A stretch of DNA of 64,000 bases from positions 865,461 to 929,460 of the forward strand of contig NZ_CP024866.1 in NCBI RefSeq assembly GCF_004136015.1. The letters run 5' to 3'. The notes below the pieces were generated by a model that had not been told where the DNA came from, searched no databases, and was given only the letters and a program-made list of their open reading frames with translations. Positions 25,750-34,964 of the stretch are shown one piece after another; position 1 is the stretch's first letter; each line of letters starts with the position of its first letter. The translations under genes and the position numbers were made by a program. Source of the stretch: Pseudomonas sp. ACM7. GTDB taxonomy: Bacteria; Pseudomonadota; Gammaproteobacteria; Pseudomonadales; Pseudomonadaceae.

Positions 25750-26679
25750 TCAGGCGTCGAAAGTCTTACGAATTAACGCGTCAACCTCAGCAGTCCCCGG
25801 CGAAGTCGCCGGCCCCCATCTAGTCACCGCCAACGCCGCAGCCGCATTAGCCCGCCGCGCCGCGTCAACCGGGACCAACCCTTGCGCCAACCCGGCTACA
25901 AACACCCCGGCATGCGCGTCCCCCGCGCCGTTGCTGTCCACCGCCTCAACCTTGAAACCCGGCACATGCTGGCGGTTTCCACGCAGGCTGATCCAGCACC
26001 CTTGCGGGCCGTCACGAACCACCATCAACACGTCGGCCGGCAGATGATCGGCCAACCGGTTCAACGCCTCGGCAATGTCCGGCGCACCGGTAAATTTCAA
26101 CGCCTCGACACTGTTGCTGGTCCACAGATCGATGCGCGTCAGCAAGGCTTGCATCAACGGCTCATCCGGCGAATCCACCAGCGGGCCCGGATCGAACACC
26201 ACGTTGATCCCTCTTGGCAAATCCAGCACCCAATTCACCAGCGCCTGTGCTTTGCCTCCATGCAGCAGGCTGTAGCCGCTGACGTAGACATAGTCTCCCG
26301 CCTCGGCCGGCACGCTGGCCAAATCCTCAGCCGTCAGCTCACCTTCGGCACCGATATAGGAAATGAAACTGCGCTCGGCCGAGGCTTCGGTTAACGCGAC
26401 GCACAATCCCGTATCCCGTTCGGCGCGGTGAGTGATGCCGATCCGAATGCCTTCAGCCTTCATCGCCTCACGGGCAAGATCACCGAAACGCCCGGTGCCG
26501 TGGCGCCCGAGGTAAACCACCGGCAAACCATTGCGCTGGGCGGCAGCCATCACATTGAAGCCGCCGCCAGCCTCGAAACTGGCGGATTGCGCCAGCACGT
26601 CGCCGCCCGAATGCGGCAGTTTATCCACGGCCATGACCAGATCGATCATGACCTGGCCGGTGTGCAGCAATCTAGGCAT
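25750..26679 (-). CDS. PfkB family carbohydrate kinase
   Basis: 309 residues. N-terminal PfkB motif FEAGGGFNVMAAAQRNGLPVVYLGRHGTG near 36-64 and C-terminal signature VDSNGAGDAHAGVFVAG near 245-261, where GAGD carries the catalytic Asp. Ribokinase-like overall. It overlaps the NCS1 permease gene by 8 nt and is last in the operon gntR-ADP-ribosylglycohydrolase-permease-kinase. The likely substrate is the sugar, perhaps ribose, freed from an imported riboside. That is inference. Confidence 0.88.
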   Translation of the reverse strand: MPRLLHTGQVMIDLVMAVDKLPHSGGDVLAQSASFEAGGGFNVMAAAQRNGLPVVYLGRHGTGRFGDLAREAMKAEGIRIGITHRAERDTGLCVALTEASAERSFISYIGAEGELTAEDLASVPAEAGDYVYVSGYSLLHGGKAQALVNWVLDLPRGINVVFDPGPLVDSPDEPLMQALLTRIDLWTSNSVEALKFTGAPDIAEALNRLADHLPADVLMVVRDGPQGCWISLRGNRQHVPGFKVEAVDSNGAGDAHAGVFVAGLAQGLVPVDAARRANAAAALAVTRWGPATSPGTAEVDALIRKTFDA

Positions 26680-28138
26680 GAGCGTTCTCGGTCAACGCGG
26701 CGCGGCGATCCTTGGCGCCACCCAGTACAAAATAAATGCCGCCGGCCACCAGGAACGTCACGATCCAGCCGAGGCCGTTATGGCCCAGCCAGGAGTCGGA
26801 CAGGAAACCGCGGAACCAGACGGTTTGTTCGGTCGTGCCGATGGTGGTGAAACTGAAGCCCAGCACGATCGCCAGCGCCCACGCACCAAAAGCGCGCCAC
26901 TCGAAACCGCCGCTGTACCAGTAAGCGCTGCTCGGGCTGACGTCCAGCAGGTCTTTGGGGCTGTAGTAATGACGATGAATCAGGTCGACGACGAAGATCC
27001 CGACCCACGCGGTGATCGGCACGGCCAGCAGCGAAATGAAGGTAATGAACGGGCCGTAGAAACTGTCGGCGATCAGCATGAAATAGATCGAACCGGCGAA
27101 GATCGCGACGATGTCCACCACCACCGCGTAGACGCGTTTGACCTTCAAACCGAGGGTCAGCGTGGTCAAACCGGCGGAGTACACCGACAGGTTGTTCGAC
27201 AGCAGCAACCCGCCGAACGCGGTGATCAGGTACGGCACGGCCATCCAGGTCGGCAGCATGTCGCGGATCGCGATGATCGGGTCGGTGGCTGAGGCCAGGT
27301 CATTGTTGCCCACTGACAGCAGGCCGCCGAGGGTGATCAGCAGCACCAACGGAATCCCCGCACCAAACGCCGCCGACGCCACCAGGCGTGCGGCTTTGAC
27401 GCTGCGGTGCTGGTAACGCGACATGTCCGCACCGGCGTTGGCCCAACCGATCCCGGTGCCGGCAGCCATGGTGCCGACGCCGATAATCATTGCGCTCAGC
27501 GGTGCAGGCGTGGCGTTGAACACTGCGCTCCAGTCGATGGTGGCGCAGAGGAAACCGCCGACCAGAATGTTCAGCGCGCCGAACACGTAGGTTGCCCACT
27601 TCTGGATGACCAGCAAGGTGGCGTGACCGAGACCCGACACCGACAGGGTCAGCAGTACGAAAATCGCAATGAAGATCAACGTCAGCACGGGTGCGCTTTT
27701 GGCTTCCACCGGCGAGCCGAACAGGATCGAGCACAGCGACAACAACACGAATGCGGCGGTGGTGGTGTTGACGGTTTCCCAGCCCAGACGCGACATCAGC
27801 GAGACCAGGGTCGGCCCGATGTTGCCGCGTACGCCGAAGATCGCTCGCGACAACGTCAGACTCGGTGCGCGACCACGGCGACCGGCAATGGAGATAATCC
27901 CGACCACCGCGAAGGAACCGGCGGCCCCCAGGATCGCGACGATGATCGCCTGCCAGATCGCCAAGCCGCGAAAGGCTACAAGGGTCGCACCCAGCGGCAA
28001 GCCGAGGATGGAGATGTTGGCGGCAAACCAGACCCAGAACAGCTGCAGCGGATGACCGTTGCACTCCGCTTCCGGCACGGGCTCGATGCCTCGGGTTTCC
28101 AGTTGCCCGGCGCTTTGCCCGGCGTTCGATGAACTCAT
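26672..28138 (-). CDS. NCS1 family purine/cytosine permease
   Basis: 488 residues from ATG 28138, chosen because AGGAG lies 8 nt upstream; the longer reading to 28288 crosses a repeat. About 12 membrane segments. FWVWFAANISILGLPLGA near the start and GIGWANAGADMSRYQHRSV in the middle are typical of CodB/FCY2-type NCS1 permeases, which import nucleobases, nucleosides or related compounds. Operon partners suggest a ribosylated substrate. Confidence 0.88.
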   Translation of the reverse strand: MSSSNAGQSAGQLETRGIEPVPEAECNGHPLQLFWVWFAANISILGLPLGATLVAFRGLAIWQAIIVAILGAAGSFAVVGIISIAGRRGRAPSLTLSRAIFGVRGNIGPTLVSLMSRLGWETVNTTTAAFVLLSLCSILFGSPVEAKSAPVLTLIFIAIFVLLTLSVSGLGHATLLVIQKWATYVFGALNILVGGFLCATIDWSAVFNATPAPLSAMIIGVGTMAAGTGIGWANAGADMSRYQHRSVKAARLVASAAFGAGIPLVLLITLGGLLSVGNNDLASATDPIIAIRDMLPTWMAVPYLITAFGGLLLSNNLSVYSAGLTTLTLGLKVKRVYAVVVDIVAIFAGSIYFMLIADSFYGPFITFISLLAVPITAWVGIFVVDLIHRHYYSPKDLLDVSPSSAYWYSGGFEWRAFGAWALAIVLGFSFTTIGTTEQTVWFRGFLSDSWLGHNGLGWIVTFLVAGGIYFVLGGAKDRRAALTENAHA

Positions 28139-28207
28139 GAAAAATGCTCCTGTTGCCATTGTTGTGGTTGTCGGCAATTTAGATATCGGAAGGCCTGGGG
28201 AACCCCT

Positions 28208-28302
28208 GTAGGAGCTGCCGAAGGCTGCGATCTTTTGATCTTGATTTTCAGCGGCTAAAAGGCCACCAAGATCAAAAGATCGCAGCATTCGGCAGCTCCT
28301 AC
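28208..28302. repeat. Class A palindromic repeat
   Basis: GTAGGAGCTGCCGAAGGCTG at the left; the right end is its near complement CAGCATTCGGCAGCTCCTAC. Internal GATCTTTTGATCTT and AAGATCAAAAGATC also pair. It lies between the ADP-ribosylglycohydrolase and permease genes of one operon. Confidence 0.9.
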
Positions 28303-28320
28303 ACAGGGGTAATGCGTACC

Positions 28321-29319
28321 TCAGCGGAGGGTGAGGAGTCCTTTCACAAGGGGTTCCAGATCCAGATCGTTAACGGTTTTGACCTGTTCGATCATCGCCG
28401 CCGGCCAACTCTCAAGGCCGAGACAGGCCCCGAGCATGGCGCCGAGAATCGCCGCGATGGTGTCAGTGTCGCCGCCAAGGCTCGCGGCCATGCATAGCGC
28501 TTCGAACGCGTTCATTTCACCAATGGCCACTTGCTGGGCCAGGGCAAACGAGACCACCACCGATTCCTGCGAAGCCACCGAAGTGCCGATCACGTCGTAC
28601 ATCAAATCCGCCAGCAATGCCTTGTCGCTGTCGACACTGATGGTCCGCGCCCAGCTGATGCGCGAGGCGATGCGTCCGCCAGCCACCCAGTAACCGTGGC
28701 TTTCAGCTTGTTGAGCGATTTGCTGGCCGAGGTTCAACGCCTCGCCCAGGTCCATGCCGTTGATACCGGCCGAGACCACCGCCGCCACCGCCGCCGCGCT
28801 GGAAATGCCCAGCGTGGTGTTGTGGGTGACCTGGCAAGCCTGCACGACAGCGTTGATGAATCGCTCAGGGTTGGCGACATCCGCCGCAATCCCGACCGGA
28901 GTGATGCGCATCGCCGCGCCATTAGTGGTGCCGTAGCGCCCCGCTTCTTCCGGCGAGTGGCCAGCGAGGATCATCTCGATGGCACGTTTGGTCGAAGGGC
29001 CGAGCAAGTCTTGCGAGCCCTTGGCCTGCATTGCGGCTTCCCATTCGATCAACCGCTGGGCTAGTAGTGACGGTTCGATCCGGCCCTCGCCTTCAACCAG
29101 CAATTGGCCGACCAGAATCGCCTGTTCGGTGTCATCGGTGATCGAGCCTTTGAGCATGTTGGCGGCGATCGGTTGATCGGGGCCTGCGTCTTCCAGGTCA
29201 GTGATCTCGCCGAAGCGCACCTTGATCTCGGCACGGCTCAGGGATTGAGTCGGCATGCCCAGCGCATCGCCCAGGGCCAGTCCGTAGAACGCGCCCAATG
29301 CATGATTGAGCGCGGTCAT
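28321..29319 (-). CDS. ADP-ribosylglycohydrolase family protein
   Basis: 332 residues from ATG 29319, whose ATGA overlaps the stop of the upstream gntR gene. Metal-binding motifs typical of the DraG family: ALGAFYGLALGDALGMPTQ, SITDDTEQAILVGQLL, and LGGDTDTIAAILGAMLGA near the C-terminus. The family cleaves N- or O-glycosidic bonds to ADP-ribose. In this operon, with a base/nucleoside permease and a PfkB kinase, it more likely cleaves a small riboside than a modified protein. That is inference. Confidence 0.88.
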   Translation of the reverse strand: MTALNHALGAFYGLALGDALGMPTQSLSRAEIKVRFGEITDLEDAGPDQPIAANMLKGSITDDTEQAILVGQLLVEGEGRIEPSLLAQRLIEWEAAMQAKGSQDLLGPSTKRAIEMILAGHSPEEAGRYGTTNGAAMRITPVGIAADVANPERFINAVVQACQVTHNTTLGISSAAAVAAVVSAGINGMDLGEALNLGQQIAQQAESHGYWVAGGRIASRISWARTISVDSDKALLADLMYDVIGTSVASQESVVVSFALAQQVAIGEMNAFEALCMAASLGGDTDTIAAILGAMLGACLGLESWPAAMIEQVKTVNDLDLEPLVKGLLTLR

Positions 29320-30035
29320 TTTGTCTCTCCAAATTGCAGGTGCAGGCGAAAATGCACCGGGTCGAGCAAGCTTTCGACCTGCTCCATGAATCGGTTTTGC
29401 CGGTCGTAGGTGGTGCGCAAGGCCTTGAGGAACACCGTGCCTTCCGGACGGCCGAGCAATTCGGCGTCTTCGGCGTTCAACGGTTCGGCGCCGATCCATT
29501 GATCGCCGCGCTCGCCGATATAGCCGTAAGCGGCCAGGGTGATGGTCAGGGAGTTGTCGATAAGGCCGACCCGCGGCAGGCTTTCCAGGCCTCCGGTGGC
29601 GGGCATCAATGAGCGCTCAAGGGAGACCAGCTTGCCTTCGTTGGAACGGCGGCGACGGTCAAGGGTGATGAATTGGTCGGTGCCGAAACGCGGCAACAGG
29701 TCAGGACGGGTGACCGCCTCCAGCCGCAGCACTTCGGTATTGATCAGCGCCCCGCTGTCGGCCAGGGCCTGGGCCCAGCCGCTGCGCTGATCGAGCACCA
29801 CACCGTCGAAGGTAACGATGGAGCCCACCCCGCTTTGCGTCGCGATGTAATTGCGCCGTTTCAACTCAGCCAGGGCTTCGCGCAGCGTGCCGCGGCTGAC
29901 TTTGAATTCTTGAGCCAATTGATGCTCGCCCGGCAGCAGAAAGCCGTCCTCCATGAGGCCGTTTTCGATGCGTCGGATGAGTTCGTCGACCACCCGTTGT
30001 TTCTTGTCAAATCGTACCTGTCTAATCATGTACAA
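29316..30035 (-). CDS. GntR/HutC family transcriptional regulator
   Basis: 239 residues. Winged helix VVDELIRRIENGLMEDGFLLPGEHQLAQEFKVSRGTLREALAELKRRNYI near 15-64, then a UTRA effector-binding domain (RLEAVTRPDLLPRF, FITLDRRRRSNEGKLVSLERSLMPA). It is the first gene of the riboside-type operon, coupled by 4 nt to the next gene, and probably represses the operon. The ribosome site is weak. TATCACGTTGTACATGAT near the start could be an operator, with low confidence. Confidence 0.88.
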   Translation of the reverse strand: MYMIRQVRFDKKQRVVDELIRRIENGLMEDGFLLPGEHQLAQEFKVSRGTLREALAELKRRNYIATQSGVGSIVTFDGVVLDQRSGWAQALADSGALINTEVLRLEAVTRPDLLPRFGTDQFITLDRRRRSNEGKLVSLERSLMPATGGLESLPRVGLIDNSLTITLAAYGYIGERGDQWIGAEPLNAEDAELLGRPEGTVFLKALRTTYDRQNRFMEQVESLLDPVHFRLHLQFGETK

Positions 30036-30123
30036 CGTGATAACCGAAACGGGTTGGGGCGAGCAAGGAATATTTAGGGGAAGTGACGGAGGGATGTTCG
30101 AAAGTGACCGCTGCGCGGTCTAG

Positions 30124-30227
30124 TGTGGGAGCGGGCTTGCTCCGGGCGGCGTTCCGACGAAAGCGGCGTGTCATTCAGCAATTATGTTGACTGACACGCC
30201 GCCTTCGCGAGCAAGCCCGCTCCCACA
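30124..30227. repeat. Class B REP pair (variant left arm)
   Basis: Left unit TGTGGGAGCGGGCTTGCTCC continues GGGCGGCGTTCCGACGAAAG, as in the element at 12001. The right unit is CTTCGCGAGCAAGCCCGCTC. It lies between the gntR gene and araH. Confidence 0.85.
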
Positions 30228-30270
30228 TTGAATCGCCTGCACCTACAGACTTTGTGCAGGACCAGGTTAG

Positions 30271-31245
30271 TCAGCGTTGTTTGAGGCGGTCGATCACGAC
30301 GGCCAACAGCAAGATCGAACCCCGAATCACATACTGGTAAAACGTATCGATATTCTTCAAATTCATCGCATTCTCGATGATCGCCAGAATCAGCACCCCG
30401 GCAATCACATGCCGAATCATCCCGATACCGCCGCTCAACGACACCCCGCCCAACACACACGCCGAGATCACCGTCAGCTCAAAACCCTGGCCAATCATCG
30501 GCTGTCCAGACGTCATGCGCGAAGCCAGGATCACCCCGGCCAACGCCCCGATCACCCCGTGCACGGCGAAGATAATGATCTTGGTCCGATCAACGTTCAC
30601 CCCGGCCAGCAACGCCGCTTCCTGGTTACCACCAATGGCCATGGTGTTGCGCCCGTAGGTGGTGTAATTCAGCAACCAGCCGAAAAACAGGAAGCAAACG
30701 ATGGTGATCAGAATCGGCACCGGCACCCCCAACAACTGGCCATTGCCGAAGACGAAGAACTGCTCTTGCGACACGCCCACCGCTTTGCCGTTGGCGAAGA
30801 TGTAAGCCAGGCCGCGAACGATCTGCATGGTCGCCAGCGTGGTAATCAACGCATTGACCCGCAGCTTGGCGATCACAATGCCGTTGATCAACCCGACGAT
30901 CAGCCCCATGAACAGCGCGGCCACCACACCGAGAAACACGCTGTCGGTGTCGCGCATTACCACCGCTGCGACCACGCCGGCGCAGGCAATCACCGACCCC
31001 ACCGATAAATCGAAGTGCCCGGACGCCAGGCAATACAACATGGTGCAAGCGGCAATCCCCGTCGTGGAAATCGCCAGGCCCAGGCCGCGCATGTTCAGCG
31101 GCGAGAGAAAGTTGTCGATCAGCAAGGTGCAGAGCACGAAGATCCCGACGGCCGCCAGCAGCATCACCCAGTCATCGAGAAAGCGCCGCAGGTCCAGTGG
31201 TTTGCGCTGGGTGGGCAAAGCGTTGTTTTGGATTGTCATAGTCAC
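30271..31245 (-). CDS. araH: Sugar ABC transporter permease (AraH-like)
   Basis: 324 residues, about 8-10 membrane segments, ribose/arabinose BPD_transp_2 family. TTGIAACTMLYCLASGHFDLSVGSVIACAGV near 60-90 and the EAA-like NAIGGNQEAALLAGVNVDRTK (MAIGGNQEAALLAG) late. It starts 3 nt after araG and pairs with AraF, whose sequence is very close to E. coli AraF. Galactose is as likely a substrate as arabinose given the neighbouring genes. Confidence 0.9.
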   Translation of the reverse strand: MTMTIQNNALPTQRKPLDLRRFLDDWVMLLAAVGIFVLCTLLIDNFLSPLNMRGLGLAISTTGIAACTMLYCLASGHFDLSVGSVIACAGVVAAVVMRDTDSVFLGVVAALFMGLIVGLINGIVIAKLRVNALITTLATMQIVRGLAYIFANGKAVGVSQEQFFVFGNGQLLGVPVPILITIVCFLFFGWLLNYTTYGRNTMAIGGNQEAALLAGVNVDRTKIIIFAVHGVIGALAGVILASRMTSGQPMIGQGFELTVISACVLGGVSLSGGIGMIRHVIAGVLILAIIENAMNLKNIDTFYQYVIRGSILLLAVVIDRLKQR

Positions 31246-31248
31246 CTC

Positions 31249-32793
31249 TCAGTTCGCCACGCCGTCAGCGCGTTGGCGCGGCAAAGCCAGTTGCAGCAGG
31301 TTGGATTCATTGGCCTCTGCGCGAGACAACTCGCCGCGCATCGCGCCTTCGCAGAGCACCAGGATGCGGTCGGAAATACCCATCACTTCCATCAGGTCGC
31401 TGGAGACCACGATCACCGCGATACCGCTGGCGGCCAGGTTGTGAATGATCTGGTAGATCTCGGCTTTGGCGCCGATGTCGATGCCGCGAGTCGGTTCGTC
31501 GAGCAGCAGGACCTTCATCGGCATCGACAGCCAGCGACCGAGAATGGCCTTCTGCTGATTGCCGCCGGACAGGTACATGATTTTCTGCGCGGCGTTGGGG
31601 GTCTTCACTTTCAGCGCCTTGATCTGCTTGTCGGCGTTGTCCTTCTCCCACAAGCCACGCAACAGGCAGCCGAAGGTGGAATGGGCGCCGCGGGCGCTGA
31701 TGTTGATGTTCTCGGCGACGCTGGCTAGCGGCAGGATGCCCTCTTTCTTGCGGTCCTCGGGGCACAGCAGAATCCCGGCGGCAATCGCATCGCGGGGTGA
31801 ACGCAACTTCAGTTCATGACCGCGCAATTCCAGGCGTCCGGCAGTATTGCGCTCAAGGCCACTGAGCATGCGGAACAGCTCCGTGCGACCGGCGCCGACC
31901 AAGCCGAACAGCCCGAGAATCTCGCCTTTGTGCACCTCGAAACTCACCGGTTCACGCAATCCCGGCCCCAGCAAACCGTCGACCTTGAGCGCCACAGCAC
32001 CACGCTGACGATGGCGGTAATCGTAGATGTCCTGAATGTCGCGACCGACCATACAGGTCACCAACTGATCGTGAGTCAGCTCGCTCATGTCCTCGAACGT
32101 ACGCACAAAGCGACCGTCCTTGAACACCGTCACCGCGTTGCAGATGCGGAACACTTCTTCCATGCGGTGGGAGACGTAAAGCACCACTTTGCCTTCGTCG
32201 CGCAGGCGACCGATGATCGCCATCAAACGATCAATCTCCCGCGCCGACAGGCTGCTGGTCGGTTCGTCAAACGCGATCACATGCGCGCCACGGGACAAGG
32301 CCTTGGCGATTTCCACCAGTTGCCGCTGACCGAGGGACAGGCGCCCTACTTTCTCTTGCGGATCGATTTCATCGGCCAGGCCTTTGAGGCAGGCCAATGC
32401 CTGTTGCCGCAACGCGCCGCGATTGATCAGGCCGAAACTGGCCGGCAGATGCCCGAGGAACAGGTTCTCTGCCACGGTCATTTCCGGGACCAGGTGCAGC
32501 TCTTGATGGATCACTGCGACGCCACTGCCGATGCTGTCGGCGGTGGACTTGAAGACCATCGCCTGCTCGCCGATCTGCAGGTCGCCGCTGCTCGGGGTGT
32601 AAGCCCCGCCGAGGATTTTCAGCAGGGTCGATTTGCCGGCGCCGTTCTCGCCCATCAAGGCGTGAACCTTCCCCGGATGGGCGACGAAGCTGATGCCATC
32701 CAGCGCCTTCACCCCGGGAAAGGTCTTGCCGATCCCGTTGAAGCGCAAGCTGCCGCCGGCATTGTGTTGTTGTGTTTTTGATTGCGCGTGCAT
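31249..32793 (-). CDS. araG: Sugar ABC transporter ATP-binding protein (AraG-like)
   Basis: About 514 residues from ATG 32793 (AGAGGTGGG upstream), with two ABC domains. The first has Walker A GENGAGKSTLLKIL, signature LSLGQRQLVEIAKAL and Walker B HVIAFDEPTSSL. The second has GLVGAGRTELFRML, LSGGNQQKAILGRWL and VLLLDEPTRGID. This fused layout belongs to the monosaccharide CUT2 transporters. Operon araF-araG-araH. Confidence 0.93.
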   Translation of the reverse strand: MHAQSKTQQHNAGGSLRFNGIGKTFPGVKALDGISFVAHPGKVHALMGENGAGKSTLLKILGGAYTPSSGDLQIGEQAMVFKSTADSIGSGVAVIHQELHLVPEMTVAENLFLGHLPASFGLINRGALRQQALACLKGLADEIDPQEKVGRLSLGQRQLVEIAKALSRGAHVIAFDEPTSSLSAREIDRLMAIIGRLRDEGKVVLYVSHRMEEVFRICNAVTVFKDGRFVRTFEDMSELTHDQLVTCMVGRDIQDIYDYRHRQRGAVALKVDGLLGPGLREPVSFEVHKGEILGLFGLVGAGRTELFRMLSGLERNTAGRLELRGHELKLRSPRDAIAAGILLCPEDRKKEGILPLASVAENINISARGAHSTFGCLLRGLWEKDNADKQIKALKVKTPNAAQKIMYLSGGNQQKAILGRWLSMPMKVLLLDEPTRGIDIGAKAEIYQIIHNLAASGIAVIVVSSDLMEVMGISDRILVLCEGAMRGELSRAEANESNLLQLALPRQRADGVAN

Positions 32794-32858
32794 AACCCAC
32801 CTCTTCACACAGATCAGGCAGCCCCGTCGCCAGGGCCATCGATGAAATCAACCGGCCC

Positions 32859-33863
32859 TCAGTTCCAGAGGCCGATCTTTTCCAGTTCCTGCTTGAAGTT
32901 CTCGCGAGTGATCAGCGTCACGTCGTCCATCGCGGTGTATTTCGGTGGTTCTTTGCCGGTGGTGACCCACTCGTACATCATGCTCGCGGTGTTGTAGCCC
33001 TCGATGTGCGGGCTCGGCAGCATCGAGCCGAAGAAGCCGCTGTTGGCCTTCTTCAATTCGCCGATGGCGTCGGTACCATTGATGCCGATGCCGATCACGT
33101 TGGCCGCGGCAAAACCGGCGCTCTCGGTGGCGCGCACGCCGCCCAGCACAGTGTTGTCGTTCATGCCGCCGATGATCAGGTTTTTCGCCGCGCTCGGCAG
33201 TTTCACCAGCGCCGAGTTGGTGGCGTCCATGCTGCCGGGTACGTCGAGGGTTTTCAGCGCCGAGAACAGAATGTGGTCTTTCGGCATACCGGCGTCTTCC
33301 AGCGCTTTGACCGAACCGTCGGTGCGTTTCTTGCCGGTGTCGAGTTCGTTGAAGGTGTTGATCACCGCGTAGGTGTCTTTCCAGTCCCAGCCACGTTTTT
33401 TCGCTTCGGTGGCCATGGCGCTGCCCTGCTTCTGGCCGACTTCGAACGCTGCCATACCGAGGTAAGGAACATGTTCCATGAACTTGCCGCTGGCATCGAC
33501 GAAGCGGTCATCGACTGCGATGACTTTCAAACCATTGAGCTTGGCTTTGGCCATGATCGCCGGGCCCAGGGATACGTCTGGCGGGCAGATCACAAAGCCC
33601 TTGGCACCGTTGGCGGCGAGGCTGTCAATGGCCGAGAGGGTTTTCTCGCCGTCGGGCACGGCGATCTTGATGACGGTGAAGCCCTTCTCTTTCCCGGCCT
33701 TTTCGGCAAATGCCCATTCGGTCTGGAACCAGGGCTCTTCCGCCTGCTTGACCAGAAAACCGATCTTCACTTCCTCGGCCGCCAGCAACGTACTGCTCAG
33801 GCTGACCGCGGTGACCGCCAAAGCGGCACAGCACAGGGAACGGATCCCACGACGACGATTCAT
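32859..33863 (-). CDS. araF: Periplasmic L-arabinose/D-galactose-binding protein
   Basis: 334 residues with signal peptide to about residue 28 (LSSTLLAAEE). The mature part tracks E. coli AraF closely: KIGFLVKQAEEPWFQTEWAFA, VIKIAVPDGEKTLSAIDSLA, GAKGFVICPPDVSLGPAI, VIAVDDRFVDA, GGMNDNTVLGGVRATE and IGIGINGTDAIGEL. AraF binds both L-arabinose and D-galactose. It lies below the sugar dehydrogenase gene, with its own operator at 33933-33946 in the gap. Confidence 0.93.
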   Translation of the reverse strand: MNRRRGIRSLCCAALAVTAVSLSSTLLAAEEVKIGFLVKQAEEPWFQTEWAFAEKAGKEKGFTVIKIAVPDGEKTLSAIDSLAANGAKGFVICPPDVSLGPAIMAKAKLNGLKVIAVDDRFVDASGKFMEHVPYLGMAAFEVGQKQGSAMATEAKKRGWDWKDTYAVINTFNELDTGKKRTDGSVKALEDAGMPKDHILFSALKTLDVPGSMDATNSALVKLPSAAKNLIIGGMNDNTVLGGVRATESAGFAAANVIGIGINGTDAIGELKKANSGFFGSMLPSPHIEGYNTASMMYEWVTTGKEPPKYTAMDDVTLITRENFKQELEKIGLWN

Positions 33864-33932
33864 AAGCTGACTCCTTGTTATTTTTTTTGAGCGTTATTTG
33901 AAAGCCAATCAAACTGTGCAGCTAATAGTCAT

Positions 33933-33946
33933 ATCGTATGATGATT
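33933..33946. promoter_or_regulatory. Candidate GntR operator upstream of araF
   Basis: ATCGTATGATGATT at 33933-33946 occurs exactly, on the opposite strand, at 36792-36805 in the gntR promoter. It matches the FadR-type half-sites TNGT...ANNA closely (TCGTATGATGA against TNGTNNNACNA, one mismatch). Confidence 0.65.
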
Positions 33947-33985
33947 GGATTTCAGACGTAGTTCCGCGCCGGAAACCCGATTGAC

Positions 33986-34804
33986 TCAGTCGTGGTACAT
34001 GACCGAGCGACCGCCATCGATGGTGATGCACGAGGCATTGATGAACGGCGCTTCATCGCTGGCCAGGAAAACAGCGGTCATGGCCACTTCGATCGGCTGA
34101 CCGATACGACGTGGTGGATGCAGATCGAAAGCGCGCTGACGTTCGGCATGCGGGTCGGCAAAACCGTTCCAGTAATCGACGTTCAGCTGGGTTTCGATGT
34201 AACCCGGCGCGATGGCGTTGACGCGAATGCCCTTCGGCGCGTATTCGATGCCCAGGGCGCGGGTCAGGCCGAGCAGGCCATGTTTGGCCACCGGGTACGG
34301 GAAGCAACCAGGAATGATGTGAGTGGAATGGGTCGAGGCGATGTTGATGATGCTGCCGATGCCCTGCTCGATCATCTGCGGCAATACCGCCTTGCAGCCA
34401 TACCAGGCGCCGTCGAGGTCGATGGCGAAGCAGCGACGCCAGTCTTCCTCGGTCATTTCCAGCGGATCGCGGAACACATTGACCCCGGCACAATTGACCA
34501 GCACATCGATGCGACCGTGCAACTCGATCGCCAGTCTGGCCATGGCGTGCAGGTCCTGCTGCCTGGACACATCGGTCTTGATCGCCTGAACATCAAAGCC
34601 TTTGTCCCGCCAGTGCGCCGCGACCTTTTCGACTTTCTCACCCTGAATATCGCTGATGATCAGCTTGGCCTGCTGGGAAGCGAAGGTCGCGACAATCGCC
34701 TCGCCGATACCCTGAGCAGCACCGGTCAGCAGCACGACCTTGTTTTTCAGGCGCTCACCCTTCGGCGGTTCGGGCACTGGTGGCAAGGAAAGAGGTTCAG
34801 CCAT
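33986..34804 (-). CDS. SDR sugar 1-dehydrogenase (galactose/arabinose type)
   Basis: 272 residues. NAD(P) motif VVLLTGAAQGIGEAIVATFA near 28-47, NCAGVN, catalytic Ser in IINIASTHSTHI, and YPVAKHGLLGLTRALG with the Tyr/Lys pair. AAAAGGAG precedes the ATG. With the AraFGH transporter, the lactonase and the dgo operon it most likely oxidises D-galactose (perhaps also L-arabinose) to the lactone. A 30-codon leader ORF ends across its start codon. Confidence 0.85.
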   Translation of the reverse strand: MAEPLSLPPVPEPPKGERLKNKVVLLTGAAQGIGEAIVATFASQQAKLIISDIQGEKVEKVAAHWRDKGFDVQAIKTDVSRQQDLHAMARLAIELHGRIDVLVNCAGVNVFRDPLEMTEEDWRRCFAIDLDGAWYGCKAVLPQMIEQGIGSIINIASTHSTHIIPGCFPYPVAKHGLLGLTRALGIEYAPKGIRVNAIAPGYIETQLNVDYWNGFADPHAERQRAFDLHPPRRIGQPIEVAMTAVFLASDEAPFINASCITIDGGRSVMYHD

Positions 34805-34889
34805 GGATCAAGACTCCTTTTCGAGCGCACGACAAAAACCGGGCATCTGTCGATGTCCGGTCAAAAGGCTTTTTGGAAAATCGCTGCAT
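34797..34889 (-). CDS. Leader ORF overlapping the sugar dehydrogenase start
   Basis: A 30-codon ORF from ATG 34889, with AGGTGAAG just upstream, to a TGA at 34797-34799. It overlaps the dehydrogenase start by 8 nt. Its ribosome site lies in the sequence block shared with dgoK, where the same AGGTGAAG starts dgoK itself. The peptide has no recognisable function; translational coupling is the likeliest role if it is translated. Confidence 0.4.
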   Translation of the reverse strand: MQRFSKKPFDRTSTDARFLSCARKGVLIHG

Positions 34890-34964
34890 CACTTCACCTG
34901 TTTTGTTTTTTTAAGTGTGAGTGCGTGTAACTGATGGAGCCGACTATAAACCCGACTGCCAAAT

